Positions 32,701-44,594 of a stretch of DNA of 64,000 nucleotides are shown one piece after another. The DNA is taken from NCBI GenBank assembly GCA_010356995.1, contig ML996697.1, forward strand, positions 439,761-503,760. The letters run 5' to 3'. Below the pieces are notes generated by a model that saw only the letters and a program-made list of their open reading frames with translations, made no database searches and was not told the origin of the DNA. The position numbers and the translations under genes were made by a program. The DNA comes from Trichodelitschia bisporula. Lineage: Eukaryota; Ascomycota; Dothideomycetes; Phaeotrichales; Phaeotrichaceae. Position 1 is the stretch's first letter; each line of letters begins with the position of its first letter.

Positions 32701-35700
32701 AAATAGGGTGGGGTGGGGGCGCAACATGTGGCTGCGGGTGCAGCTCCGCTGGAGGAGCAGGACAAAGAAAACTGGCAGCTGCGCGAAGCAAGATGGCTCT
32801 TGTCTGGGTTCCAGGTGTGGGCGAGTTGCGTTAGCGGAGCCTGGCATCCACGATGGAGGGAGCCAAAGAGCAGCTTGGGACGCATTCGGACCACGAGGGC
32901 GTCTGCGCGTGTTTGGAAGGGGGAATGCGCGACAGGTGGGCTGGTGCGCAAGCAGCTGAAACTTAGTCGTGGGAGGGTGTGCAAGACGACAATTCATCGC
33001 TGAGGAGCCATTGCAGCAACCAGAGAGCAGAATTGGGACCGGAGGGGCCCGAGATGGATGTTGCAGCGCTGCATGGAGTCGGGCGGCCTTCTTGGGCAAA
33101 CGGCGTTGCCTACATACGCACCGTGCAGGCGAGCCTACATGCGCTCGCTGCTGGCGATGAAAGCAACGCCTCATGGAGCGGCGCATATACGCGGCATGCA
33201 TGTAGATTTCCTCAAGTGCATCTCTGTTGCAAGGCTCAGATCCGCCGGCGGGTAAGTGAGCGGGGCGATTCGCAGGTTCGAGGGAGGAGGGGACACAAGC
33301 GCGCCACGCGGTTGAGGCCAGAGCGGATGCCGTTGTGATGACGAGGTGGGGGAATGCGAAGGGGCATTTTGACATTGTGGGATCGGGGACTCGGGATCGC
33401 GGAGTGGGACACTGGCTCCGCAACGCCATGAGGCTGTCGACTAGTTTTACCCCGCGATACGTGAGCGGAACCCTGCGGCTAGGTATCGTCTCCGCCTCAC
33501 TCGATCACTCAGAGAGGGAATATCGGAGATGTCACCACCGTACTCACTCTTTTCTCCCACACCTCGCGGCCCGCACTATCCCATATTCATACCGCATCAT
33601 CGCACCCCCATACTCTCTTCCCCCCTCCCCATCCCCACCCCCCGTATTCACATCCCTCACCCACGACCCCTCAGGGTCCAAGCAGTCGCGGGGAAAGCGG
33701 TGGAGGTCCGTGCGACACAAGCCATGCACGAACGGGAAAGGAAGGCAGGAGACCCCTCCCCGTGACAGGCGTGGCTCAAGAGCGCGAAGGTCGAGAAAAC
33801 TGGGAGAATCCGGAAGACGCGCGGTACGAGAACCTAGAACCAGAAATGCCATGACCCCACCGCACTTCACACCTCATGGCTACGATGCAAGGACGCAACG
33901 TGCAGCATCAGGCCGCGGGACGACCAAACATCCACGATGCCCTCATTCATGCCCAGTCCGTCGCACGTCCCCAACCAAACGAACCCCTCCTCCCCCGCTC
34001 GGACGTTTTCCTCGCGCCAAAGTGCGCGCCGTGCGACGCGCAGCACGGTTCAACGGTAGCGACGGCGAGGACGAGGGCCGTGCACGCGGTCTAGAGGCCC
34101 TATCGCGGAGAGCCGTAGCCGTGATGGCCGACGATGCTGACCCGACCCCGCCAGGAAGTGGGAGGTTGGGCGAAGATAGATGATGGCAGCAATTAGGATA
34201 GGGTGGCCGTGGGAGAAGCACAAGAAGGCGCGATTGACAGGCACACCGCCCGCTCGCCGTCTTGTGATCTTGCACCGCGGATTGGGTGTGCACCCTAGCC
34301 CTGCACATTCTGCGCCTGGGTCGATCTGCCATTTAGATGCAAATCGCACTCTTCGAGGTAGGGCCTGTCATGCTCGGGGAAGGATTGAGAGGTGAGGGGG
34401 TGAGAGGTGTGAGGGGCGAAGGATGACGCCTACTTTTTGGCGCTGACGGGCCCAAGAAACCTCAATATGTACCATATCTTTGTTCATCACCCTTCGCAGC
34501 GTTCACCATGCACTCGCCGATGCTTCCGCGAGAAACATGGGGGCTGAATTTATACACGCTTGCCGCAGCTGGCGCACTAGTGCAGTTAGCCGCCGGGCGC
34601 CAGCGCGGACCGAGTAAAGGTGTCTCTGTGCGGTTCTTGGCACGGGGATTTTCGTTTCTGGTGGTTGTGAAGGTTTGGGATATGTGGTGTTGCGACTCGA
34701 ATCGCTCGGGAGCTGCATTTCACCGCAGCACCGGTGGGAAAAAAGGGTAACTGAAGGCGTGCACACCATTTGCTGACTATAGCGCCCGGTGGCGACTGGC
34801 AAGGCTTGCGGATGCATCGCGGGTTCGACCTGTAGAAGTCTGTAGAGGCTCGAGACGAAGCGGTGAAGAAGCAGATGGACCGAATAGATGGACGGTCGAG
34901 ACGACAGGAGCTGGGAGTAGATACATGATCGAACCAAGACGGGATACTAGTAGACTTGCCGAGAAGGAGGGCGACCCAGCGAAGAGGGAATACGGCAGCG
35001 GAGGGTTGCAGAAGTTGGTGGAGGAGCCGTGGCTGATGGGGATGGCCGATGGAGGGGGAGGGGTTGGGTGTGGGTTGGTGGAGCTTGGAGTCTTCAAAGA
35101 TTGCGCATTTGAGGCTTGACTGGGGTGGGTGGAAGAGGCCCGTGCACGAGGCGAAGGCGTTGATGGGGATTGCGGCTTGCATGGTGATTGGTTGCACGTA
35201 GTTCGAAGGCTATCAAGAGGCTTGGAGGGGTGGACGGCGCATTTTTCGACGGTCTCGACGTTGTTAGTTATGAAGTTGTCGTGATCAAATTCGTGGAGGT
35301 GAAGGAAGGGTGGAAGGAAGAGGGAGCAGAGGGAGCGGGAAGAGGATGGGGCAATTGGTCGATGGTGAAGGGCAAAAGCCTGCATGAGCCAAACAGATGG
35401 ACTCTGATGTGCAATGATTGACAATGCCGAAGATGCTGGCAAGAGAAAACGAGTGATCATTGAGTGAAAGGTGAGAAGTGAGAGGCCGGCCAGCATACTG
35501 TATGGACTATCCCAGAGTGGAAGCGGGCTTGCCGCTAGTCACAGATGGGCTATCCCACATCTCGACGTGCGAGTGATGTCTTCGATTGCACCCAAAAGAA
35601 GATCTTCGACGAGCATCCGGCCTTCTTTCTTCCCTGGCTCGGCATGAGGTCGGAAGGGATTGTGGTTTGAGAACGAGAAACCGCGGGGAGGGCTTAGGAC

Positions 35701-37067
35701 AAGATATTAGCACGGTGCAGGTTATTACGAGTAGCATGACATGGAGGGCCGGCGTTCACCCCGTCCGTCCCACTTCCTCTTCGCTCCTTCTTGCTCTTCT
35801 CTCCCGAGAGCTCGAGAGGTTGTTGTTCGGGTTTTCGAACGAGGCTTGTGTGGGTGTTGAGATTTCGGCTGATCCGCATCAAGGCGGCGCCTCTTTTCAT
35901 CTTTTCATCTTGTCATCTTTTTTCATCCTCCACCCCTCACCACCACTGCACCACCCCCCTCCCCATCCCTACCCAGCTCAGCCCGAGCAACACCCTCGTC
36001 CACACGGGACGTCAAGACTATCCAAGTTCCCTCTCATCCCCCCCCAGTCTAAGAGTGCAGGACAGTCAAAAAGGCCGTAATCTAGCACCAGACGGAAACT
36101 AGGAGCAATCTCCGTCCTCGCAGTCCCACCTTTTTGAATCTCCATTCTCCCTCTCCTTCCTCTCCTCCCTCCTCTCACTCCCTCCCACCCGCACCACGCT
36201 GGGGTTCCGCGGTTCTCTTCATCGCCTACCTCCTTCCCTATCCCCCTCCTCCTCGCCTCCCTCCTCTTCCTCCTCCTCCCTCTCCACCAAACCTCCTCCC
36301 CGTCTCGTCGCCAGTCCGGTACTGCGGTAAACAACGGCATCAGCATTCACGGTTTGCCTGTTCACCACACCACACCACACTTTCCTCTACCGACCCACCT
36401 CCCTCCTTCGACTTTTCGTGCACCACGCCAACACCCAGTCATGTGTGCATCCCTTGACTACTGACCGCGAACACCTTCCAGCCGCTTGGCGCACTCTGCG
36501 TCTGCATCTCGACCAGCGAAGACGCCTTCATTGGCCACCCTTTCGCGCCTGCATCTCCAGTGCTTTCCAAGATTCGGGAATGATATAACAATCAACTGCA
36601 GGGTGTTCAGCGGTTCTTTATTTCTCTCCGCTCTGTTTTACGTGACAGAGATCGAGTGCTCGAGGGGAAAAAAGTTGGGTGACAAAAGTTCTCCGGCTCA
36701 TTCATTCACCGGAGAATCTCTTGAGTGAGCCACACCCCCTCCCCCTTCTTGCCATTCCTAGTCAGCAAACAAGTCCATGTGCTTGCACCATCTGCGAAAC
36801 CGCAACATCCAACATTGCGCTACTCTAGCATACCACGCTCAACAGGAAAAGACATCTGCTGACAACAAGCGGTCTAGTTTGGGGAATTTCACTTATTCCT
36901 GCCCTTTAATCAATGCCTCAGAAGCCTACCCACATCTCCGCTCCTTGTTTACCCCCCCGCTCCCCGGCCTGGTGATAACTGGCATTGCTCAGCACCGCCG
37001 GCAACCAACATCCTCCCTTCGAAAACCGCCACTTATCCATGTATACAGTGGGTAACCATCTTGAACC

Positions 37068-39634
37068 ATGGATACCGAAGACGGGCAAACGTTCATAAAG
37101 GTGCGGCACACATCTGATGTGAAGTTTGAGGAGGATTACTGACTGGGCGCTAGACTCTTGCGTACTTTGTCCGCACTCACGAAAAAGCTCTTGCCAATGC
37201 CCTTCAGCTACAGCGACAGAACTCGGGCGCCAGTCATGTCGCTGGCGGCGCTCCCACTTCCCCCATAACCCCATCCTCATCGGCATCCACTCTCGCGTCT
37301 GCCCTGTCCATGTCTTTTCCGCGGTTTCCTTCGCGCAGTGTGAAGCCCGTGAAGTTGACGCTCACACCGCATCATCTCTTCTACCTGCTCTCGCGCTTCT
37401 CGGAACTTGGAATCGCTGTAGGGCCGATGGACATAAGACTCGAGAACCTGCATACGGCAGCACCGTCAAACTATGTCTCCTTTCTGGATCTCGCTCAGCG
37501 TAAGAAGCTCAGGAACTCTGATCGTGACTCCATACACTCTGTGTCGAGTATACGTAGTGTCATGTCCACTATGAGTTCGCTATTCGCAGGCTTTGGGTTG
37601 TCCAAGTCCTCGTCCAAGTCGGAGAAACAGAAGGCACAAACTCTGGAAGACCTCAAGTATCTGTACTCTGCATTTACCAAAGTGCCGTGCTTGAGACTCG
37701 CGCCGGACCATCAGGCCCCGCTAATTTCTGGATACGAAGAGTTCCCCTTCGACGCTGCTGTGCCACTCTTTGCATTCAAGAACCTGAGCTCGCTTGAAAT
37801 CTGCGACGTGGACTTTCGCCAATTCTGTGGCTGGGACCGAATGGCAGACCAGTTGCGGAGCTTGTCTGTGAAGCGCGCCAACCTTGATGACCCAATGGAT
37901 CTGCTGATCAACATTGTGTTGGACGACATGGAAAAACGGCGTCGGCGATCTGCGAAAGGACCTCCCACTCCCGTTAACCCTTGGCCTGCTCCGCCCTCGA
38001 GACACATGGACCTGACCCAATCCGGTTCTCTTGTCCAACACCCAGCCTCTCCGGAGCGCACAGCCGGTAGCCCTGGCGCCATCAAGGGACGTCCGCGGAG
38101 TGCTTCACCGCGGCCGAGTGCCTCTCGCACCGGATCGTCTCACAGTCACAGCGAACAGTCGCGGTGTGCTACGCCGAAGGCAGCGCGCCGCTCCTCCGCG
38201 AGTTCAGAATCTCTCCATCAGCCTACGCCGCGCCATAGTACCTCAAACCTTCTGAGCATCAATACTCTCCCGCTCTCCAAATGGCGCTTCCTGGTGCATT
38301 TGAGTCTTGCTGATAATGGGTTAGCTATGCTGTCAGGAGCTGGCTTTGCGCCGCTTGCGAGCACGCTGTCATCGCTTGACTTGTCAAATAACCTGTTCAC
38401 GGAAATTCCGGATAGTCTGGCCACTCTGACGGCGTTACGGTCACTCAACATGGGCAATTGCATGATTGAATCATTGCACTCATTGCGTCGACATCCCCTC
38501 CCGGCCATCACAGTCCTTAACCTTCGTGGAAATCGACTTCCTTCTCTCTCTGGAATCGAGCGTCTTCCGTCGTTGGAACGTGTTGACTTGCGTGAGAACA
38601 AGCTTACTGACCCGACTGAAATCGCTCGCCTCACTGGCATTCCCAACATCTTCGACGTCTTTGTCAATCGAAATCCGTTCACGAAAACGCATTCGAACTA
38701 TCGCGTGGCCATCTTCAATCTGTTCCGCAAAACACCAGGTTATACGGAAGACATTTGCATTGACGGAGCTTCCCCGTCATACAGTGAGCGCAAGGCTCTT
38801 GTTGACCGAGTCCTCGAGCCATCCAACGCCCCCTTCATGAAGCCGCTGCCTAAAGACCCAGAGATTGAGGAGCCGCAAACGCCTCCGACATACACCGCTA
38901 CCACATCACGGGAGTCGCTTCCTTCGACCCCGACTGACAGTGCCACGGATAATCGAAGCCGTAGATCGGGCCACCAGCGGCGCAAGAGCGATTACGGAGT
39001 GAGCAACTCTCAGCGCCGTCGAAAAGCCACGAAGCGGCGTATTGTCGAACTTGCACAGGCCGACTTCAATCTTGAACGCCGGCAGTCCGAACCGGTGGCA
39101 ACACACCGGTCTGTGGCGACAGATCACACTCCTGCCGATCTCGCAATCAAATTTGATCCCGTACCGGTTCCTCCGAAGGGTGTTGCGGCTGAGGATAGTA
39201 CGTACGGAACCAGCGTCGAGGACACACCCGAGCGTCCACCAAAGCCTACGGACCAACCCAACATTATATCGGCTCAGATCGCCCCACCACCCGCCCAACC
39301 TGCACTCTTACCACCTCTGGAGACCCCTTCTCCTCCACTTCTTCGAACTGGTCTCCGTGCGAGCTCCGACTCGGCTGCGCCTGTTATGCAGCCACAGTTT
39401 GGTCCCGAGAGCGAATCTTACAGGCAGAAGATCGAGGCCTTACGCACGGATCTGGGAAGCGCATGGCTCAGCGCACTCAGCGACGAGGCGTGGGATGCAC
39501 AGCAGCGCGGTAATACGTTCAGTCCATCGCTACCCCTGGGAACTGGGGTGGGCGTTGCAGGCGTTGCGGCTAGCGTGCCTGTTGTGAGGGCTGCGGGGCA
39601 GGGAATCGTGAGCGGTGGAAGAACACTGGGGTGA
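37068..39634 (+). CDS. LRR protein related to STK11IP (LKB1-interacting)
   Basis: Exon 1 is 37068-37100 (MDTEDGQTFIK) and exon 2 is 37154-39634, giving 837 residues. The 53-nt intron has donor GTGCGG and a CTGAC branch site. The N-terminus (YFVRTHEKALANALQLQRQN, then KLTLTPHHLFYLLSRFSELG) matches a conserved fungal family that resembles the start of animal STK11IP. Weak LRRs lie at about 150-240; a Ser/Pro-rich linker follows; then a clear LRR block runs from KWRFLVHLSLADNGLAML through LSSLDLSNNLFTEIPDSL and VLNLRGNRLPSLSGIERL to VFVNRNPFTKTHSNYRVAIF. The C-terminal third is disordered, with basic RRRKATKRR. In animals STK11IP binds LKB1 and the lysosome; whether the fungal protein acts in TORC1 or AMPK signalling is inference. 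A GTGAGT overlaps the stop codon, so a further exon cannot be excluded. Confidence 0.88.
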
Positions 39635-42600
39635 GTGGCAAGATGGGATTTCGTATTCAAGAAAGGACAACAATTTCGCAATTTGAAGAGGTGGACAGTT
39701 GGGACTACCACATCGATGGCATCTACCTTGCAGGACCTGACTTGGCTAGCATCGGCAAGCAAGAGCGCCATTCACACGACACTGGGGATGAAGACCGTTA
39801 CGACATTGGCACACCGTGCAGTTCCGTGATCCGTGGGGCTGCGTATTGACCGGCGACCTTCGGCCAGTGAGCGAGAACTAGAACAACAGGCGGCATTTTC
39901 GACATATACCGATACAACATGACAGATACACCGTATTGCCAGCAGCAGCACTTGAGGGCGAAGGTGGAAAGGATGGTGACATTTTGCATCCTACGGCATT
40001 GTTCTCATAGAGATGATTTGCTGGGGGGTTTCAGAGTTGATGGATCGGGCGGCGGCGTTGCGGAGAGTTGTGAAAGGGTCGAAGCGGATGTCAATGGTTT
40101 GCCTTTGTTCTTCTTTTTGTCTGAGCGTGATTGCTTGTTTTCCGCGTGCTGTTTTGAGCTGTTCGACTGCTGCATTGTGACCTTTGATCTTGTGCATTTC
40201 TGTTGATGAGTATGGGCCTGTGTTATTGCTTTCTTGCATCATTGCATTATTGGGTGGTTATTCTTTCGGGCGAGATTCATTTGGGAGGAGAGGGAGACGG
40301 ATGCATTCTTGTATTATACCTGGTGGCTCGCGTGATCATTTTTTTGTGCGGTGTATGGGTGTTCACGATGCCGTCTCTTGTCATGGCATTGGGATGGGAA
40401 AGCATTTCATTCGCTCTACCAAAAAGGGATGGGATGGGGAAAGACGGATGAGGCGGATTGCTTTTATCCTTCGATTCCTCCCCGCTTGGTGCAGGGAGGA
40501 GTGCGTCTTTGATATATGACTGGATGCGACACTGCAGACAAGCATTGTTCCACTTGAGAGGATGCCGGAACAGAGCGGCGGGATGACGAACATGAATATT
40601 ATACCCTTGAACCATGGCACTTTGACATTGGACAGGAAGCGCGAGAGCGGCTTGCCTACTATGATTCGTTGACGAATGCTGCATGCTCATGAGAGCGCTT
40701 TGCAGTTGATAGAGCGTGGCGTGAGCTGACACCGCAGAGCGCTACTGAACGTCGTTGCAGTTACGGTAGTAGGGTTGGATGAGATCATGGAGGGATTGCG
40801 TTGTATTGTGTACTCAACTTTGGGAGATGCGGCTGCGCTGAGGAAGGGTAACATATGACATCTCATGAGAGGAGGGGTTGGTACGATGTCTTGGCCGTCA
40901 ACCCAAGGGCCTTGCCTGTCGGTGAGAATGCCTTGAGGGATGCGATGGGCGGGGTGGGGGAAACAATGCTGCCCCACTTTTGATACCTGTGACTACCTTG
41001 TAGCATGGCGCGGGGGAGTGGTTATTTGAAGAGATAGGGCTCGAAGAGAGAAGATTTTTAAGCGTTTAGCTGTTTCGGGGAGGGATAGGTGGGCCTGATG
41101 GAGGGATGCTGAACTGGCGCAGCTGCAGGATATAGGGTAGGCGTGTCGTTGGTGAGGGCTGGATTCCGGTGTGGGCTGTCTAGTTCTAGACTGGACTAGG
41201 TACGCAGCAGACGCGCACGATGTCGCTGTTCTGTAGTGGAGGGGGGAGATCTTGCATGCATTAGCTGAAGTTTGACAAGAGCATAGTTTATATGGCCGGA
41301 CAGAAGAGGATACCATGCGTAGCCAGAAAATATATGTACCGACGGTGGGCGCGGATATGGGCGGGCTGGAAGAACAGATACGCGTGAGCTTGTACCTCCG
41401 TACTCCGTACTCGATGGCAGCATTGGGAATGCAACTTGTATGCGGTAAGTGTAGGGGAAGGGGAGGATGGCGGGGAATATATGCAAAGCGAGGTCAAGGC
41501 AGGATAGAGTGTCATGGTTTGTTGGTGTTGTTGTTGACTATCATTGGATGACGCAAGGAATGGTGATGGAGAGGGGGAGGCGTGGGAGGGTAGTAAATGG
41601 GAGAGCCTGGCCATTTCCGTTCAACCTGTTCGACAAGAGAGTCTTTTGAGTCCATTTTAGGGGCATTTCTGCCTTGCCATTCCAACCCGGACTAGACGCT
41701 CCTCAGTGCGGTCCCGAAGCAACGCAAGCATCTCTCATCCATCCCAAGCCGTCCACACCCAGAGTCTTTCGCTCCGCCGCCCTGTGCAGTTTCCAAGAAG
41801 CCCATTCATCCTCGTCCATCTCGCCGACTTTGTTCATCTATCATCATCTCACTCACCTCCTTCCTCCCACTTCTTGAACCACCGCTCTGTGTTTAGCTTT
41901 CCACCCAAGCCATCTTCCGCTGAGAGGTCCGCCTTTGTTCTCCCAGAGTGACAAGAATCCAAAGATCAGAAGAGTTGCATCGTCTTCTTCAGCTTTCTGA
42001 AGCCCCCCTCCCCCAACATCCAAGGCAACCCCAACGCCACACGCTCCTCCAGACCTTTCCTTCTCCCCTTCAACCACAACTCCACCTTCTTCGCCATCCT
42101 CCACCTCCGTGGACATCCACCAAGTGAGCAGATTCCGACACCTCCCTAAAGCAACACTGCCAACGGGAAGTTCACACCTTTCCGAAACATCCGCTCTGAA
42201 AGAGTTTGACAAACGCCCAACGCCGACGAAGCTTCTGCGCCGCCGAATCCCCAGCATCAAGGGAACATAATCCGCCGGTGAGTGAAAAAGGCATCGCACG
42301 CAAATATCTTGCCCAAACTCCCCTCACCGCGCCTCCCCATCCTACAGAAGCTGCGCAGGTCTGCTAGACGGTACGCATACTGCTGCTTTGCTGCTGCTGC
42401 TGCCACCGTTGATGTTGATGCTGTCGTGGTATTGTCCTACAATTGCCGCCGCCCTCTGCTCTGCTTCTCCACTGCTGTCGCCGCCGCCGCTGCTTGTTGC
42501 TTGCTGCGCCAGCTTGTCACTGCCGGTTCATAATCGGCTTATTTTCGCCTCCCCGCGCTAGTTTGCACCCTCTTACATTCCCTTCCCCCCAAAAAATAAC

Positions 42601-43407
42601 ACCCCCCCCCCCCCCCCCCCCCCATTCAACTTCTGAAACCTCTGCCACCAAGTCCGCTTGCCCTGGAAAGCCTTCCGCTACAACATCCCACCACCCATTC
42701 ACCAAAAATCTTCCCCTCCCTTTTGCACCACTCTTCTCCGCACACATCCTCCGTTCCACCGAAGCTTGTGTTGCATTTCGCTGGGTCGTCTTTTCGCGCA
42801 ACCTCATCCTTCTGCTTCCGCCCAGCTCTTGTGCCCGCCGCTTCCCTGCCTGCGCCTCGATCATCCTGACGTGAAACAGGCACTTCGCATACCACCGTCT
42901 TCTCTTCGCAAACATCACTTGACCTTTGCACTCGAGCTCACAAACACTATCGTCCTCTCCGCTCTCCTCCCCTCTGCCGGACCCTTACGGGTTGAATACT
43001 TGGACACAACCCAGCTGCCGGAAAGGTCACATTTGGCAACGTCCTTGACTGCGTGAGTAAGGTGTCGCCCACTCGGCGCTTCTTCCTGAAGGGCTTCGTG
43101 CCATCTTTTACTCCCTGCACATTCGGCAGTCGCATAGACGAAGTTTCTTTTTCACTGTCCTGAGGCTTCGGTCCGTTCAAGGCATAGCACAGCGTCGCGC
43201 TCGTTCCGTGTCTTGTGAGTGCTGGCTGCCTCCTCCCCTCTGGCTCCCTGTGAAACTCTGAACGCGCGGCTGAGTTTACCCTGCTAACTTTATTTCTGTG
43301 CTAGACCTGGGTCCGACTTCTTGTCGTTGACACCGCACCGTCGCTCCTGGATATTGGAGGCGTAGAGGAAGGAGACCTTACACACACGACCACGACAAGC
43401 CGCCGCA
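39635..43407. other. Intergenic and long GLC7 leader region
   Basis: 39635-41650 has no supported gene; frames such as 40277-40732 (-) and 41288-41614 (-) are featureless. From about 41660 to 43407 the plus strand becomes pyrimidine-rich, with CTG-type short repeats near 42380-42420 and a run of 22 C at 42602-42623. This looks like a promoter plus long 5' untranslated leader of the PP1 gene, perhaps with leader introns. Confidence 0.55.
42602..42623 (+). repeat. Homopolymer run of 22 C
   Basis: An uninterrupted C22 tract in the pyrimidine-rich region about 800 bp before the GLC7 start codon. It follows an A-rich stretch and sits among CT-rich sequence. Confidence 0.95.
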
Positions 43408-44594
43408 ATGGCTTCGGAAAATGAGGTGGATCTGGACTCCATCATAGACAGACTGTTGGAAGTGAGGGGTAGCAGACCTGGCAAGCAGGTGCAGCTCTTG
43501 GAGCAGGAAATTCGCTTCCTGTGCACCAAAGCGCGCGAGATCTTCATCCAGCAGCCTATCTTGCTGGAACTTGAGGCTCCCATCAAGGTTAGTTTTCGCT
43601 CCGATGAGCGGGAAGGCTTGGCTGACGCGGCGCAGATCTGTGGTGACATCCACGGGCAGTACTACGATCTCCTCCGTCTGTTCGAGTACGGCGGCTTCCC
43701 TCCGGAGGCCAACTACCTGTTCCTCGGCGACTATGTGGATCGCGGCAAGCAATCTCTTGAAACCATCTGCCTGTTGCTCGCCTACAAGATCAAGTACCCG
43801 GAGAACTTCTTCATCCTCCGAGGCAACCACGAGTGTGCGTCAATCAACCGCATATACGGATTCTATGACGAGTGCAAGCGTCGGTACAACATCAAGTTGT
43901 GGAAGACCTTTACGGACTGTTTCAACTGCCTGCCTATCGCGGCGATCATTGATGAAAAGATCTTCACGATGCACGGCGGTTTGAGTCCCGACCTCAACTC
44001 TATGGAGCAGATCCGCCGTGTGATGCGCCCGACGGATGTAAGTATTACTTTCAGCCCCTGGCCTCCTATTTCCTCGACGCAATTACATTTCCCCATCTTC
44101 GCGAGTTGACAGGAGGTCACCTCTTTGCGATTTGCTGACTCGAATAGATCCCCGATTGCGGCTTGCTCTGCGATCTCCTGTGGTCGGATCCTGACAAGGA
44201 TATTACCGGGTGGAGCGAAAATGACCGCGGTGTCTCCTTCACCTTCGGGCCAGACGTCGTATCGCGCTTCCTGCAGAAGCACGACATGGACCTCATCTGC
44301 CGCGCCCATCAGGTCGTTGAGGATGGCTACGAGTTCTTCTCGAAGCGCCAACTCGTTACGCTCTTCAGCGCTCCCAACTACTGCGGTGAATTCGACAACG
44401 CCGGTGCCATGATGAGCGTTGACGAGAGCCTGTTGTGTTCGTTTCAGGTATGCTGAGTCTTATACTCCAGCTTTGCGACTCTGTGCTGACACATTCAGAT
44501 CTTGAAACCCGCTGAGAAGAAACAAAAGTACGTCTATGGTGGTTTAGGCACTGGCCGACCCGTAACTCCGCCGCGCAAGGCAAAGAAGAAGTGA
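43408..44594 (+). CDS. GLC7: Protein phosphatase PP1 catalytic subunit
   Basis: Exons 43408-43587, 43636-44037, 44148-44447 and 44499-44594 give 325 residues, normal for PP1. It removes phosphate from Ser/Thr in many targets under the control of regulatory subunits, and works in mitosis, glycogen metabolism and polarity. The metal ligands fall at the same numbers as in animal PP1: D64 and H66 (ICGDIHG), D92 (LGDYVDRG), N124 and H125 (RGNHE). [14 protein letters not shown] and the toxin-sensitive C-terminal loop are intact, and the protein ends in the usual TPPRKAKKK. Intron 1 is 48 nt and has no in-frame stop, so its retention would insert 16 residues just before the GDIHG motif. Aspergillus bimG and yeast GLC7 are the known counterparts. 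Confidence 0.98.

Larger units (their letters stand above)
28336..37067. other. 8.7-kb stretch without supported genes
   Basis: Longest gene-free stretch in the window. Many long GC-rich frames exist (28411-29166 +, 32626-33429 -, 33335-34183 +, 34777-35496 -), but none has a domain, signal peptide, consistent composition or splice structure, and several overlap on both strands. It contains opposed minisatellite arrays near 29 kb, a coding-like relic at 29345-29787, and from about 35880 a pyrimidine-rich tract that probably belongs to the promoter and leader of the LRR gene starting at 37068. A non-coding transcript or a fast-evolving orphan gene could be missed. Confidence 0.5.

Noticed and set aside
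32626-33429. 267-codon minus-strand frame
   Set aside because: Overlaps equally long plus-strand frames; Cys/Arg/Pro-rich nonsense-like composition typical of GC-rich non-coding DNA.
33335-34183. 282-codon plus-strand frame
   Set aside because: Basic, low-information composition, no motif, and its opposite strand is equally open.
34777-35496. 239-codon minus-strand frame
   Set aside because: Ser/Pro/Leu-rich complement of a purine-rich tract; no signal of selection visible.
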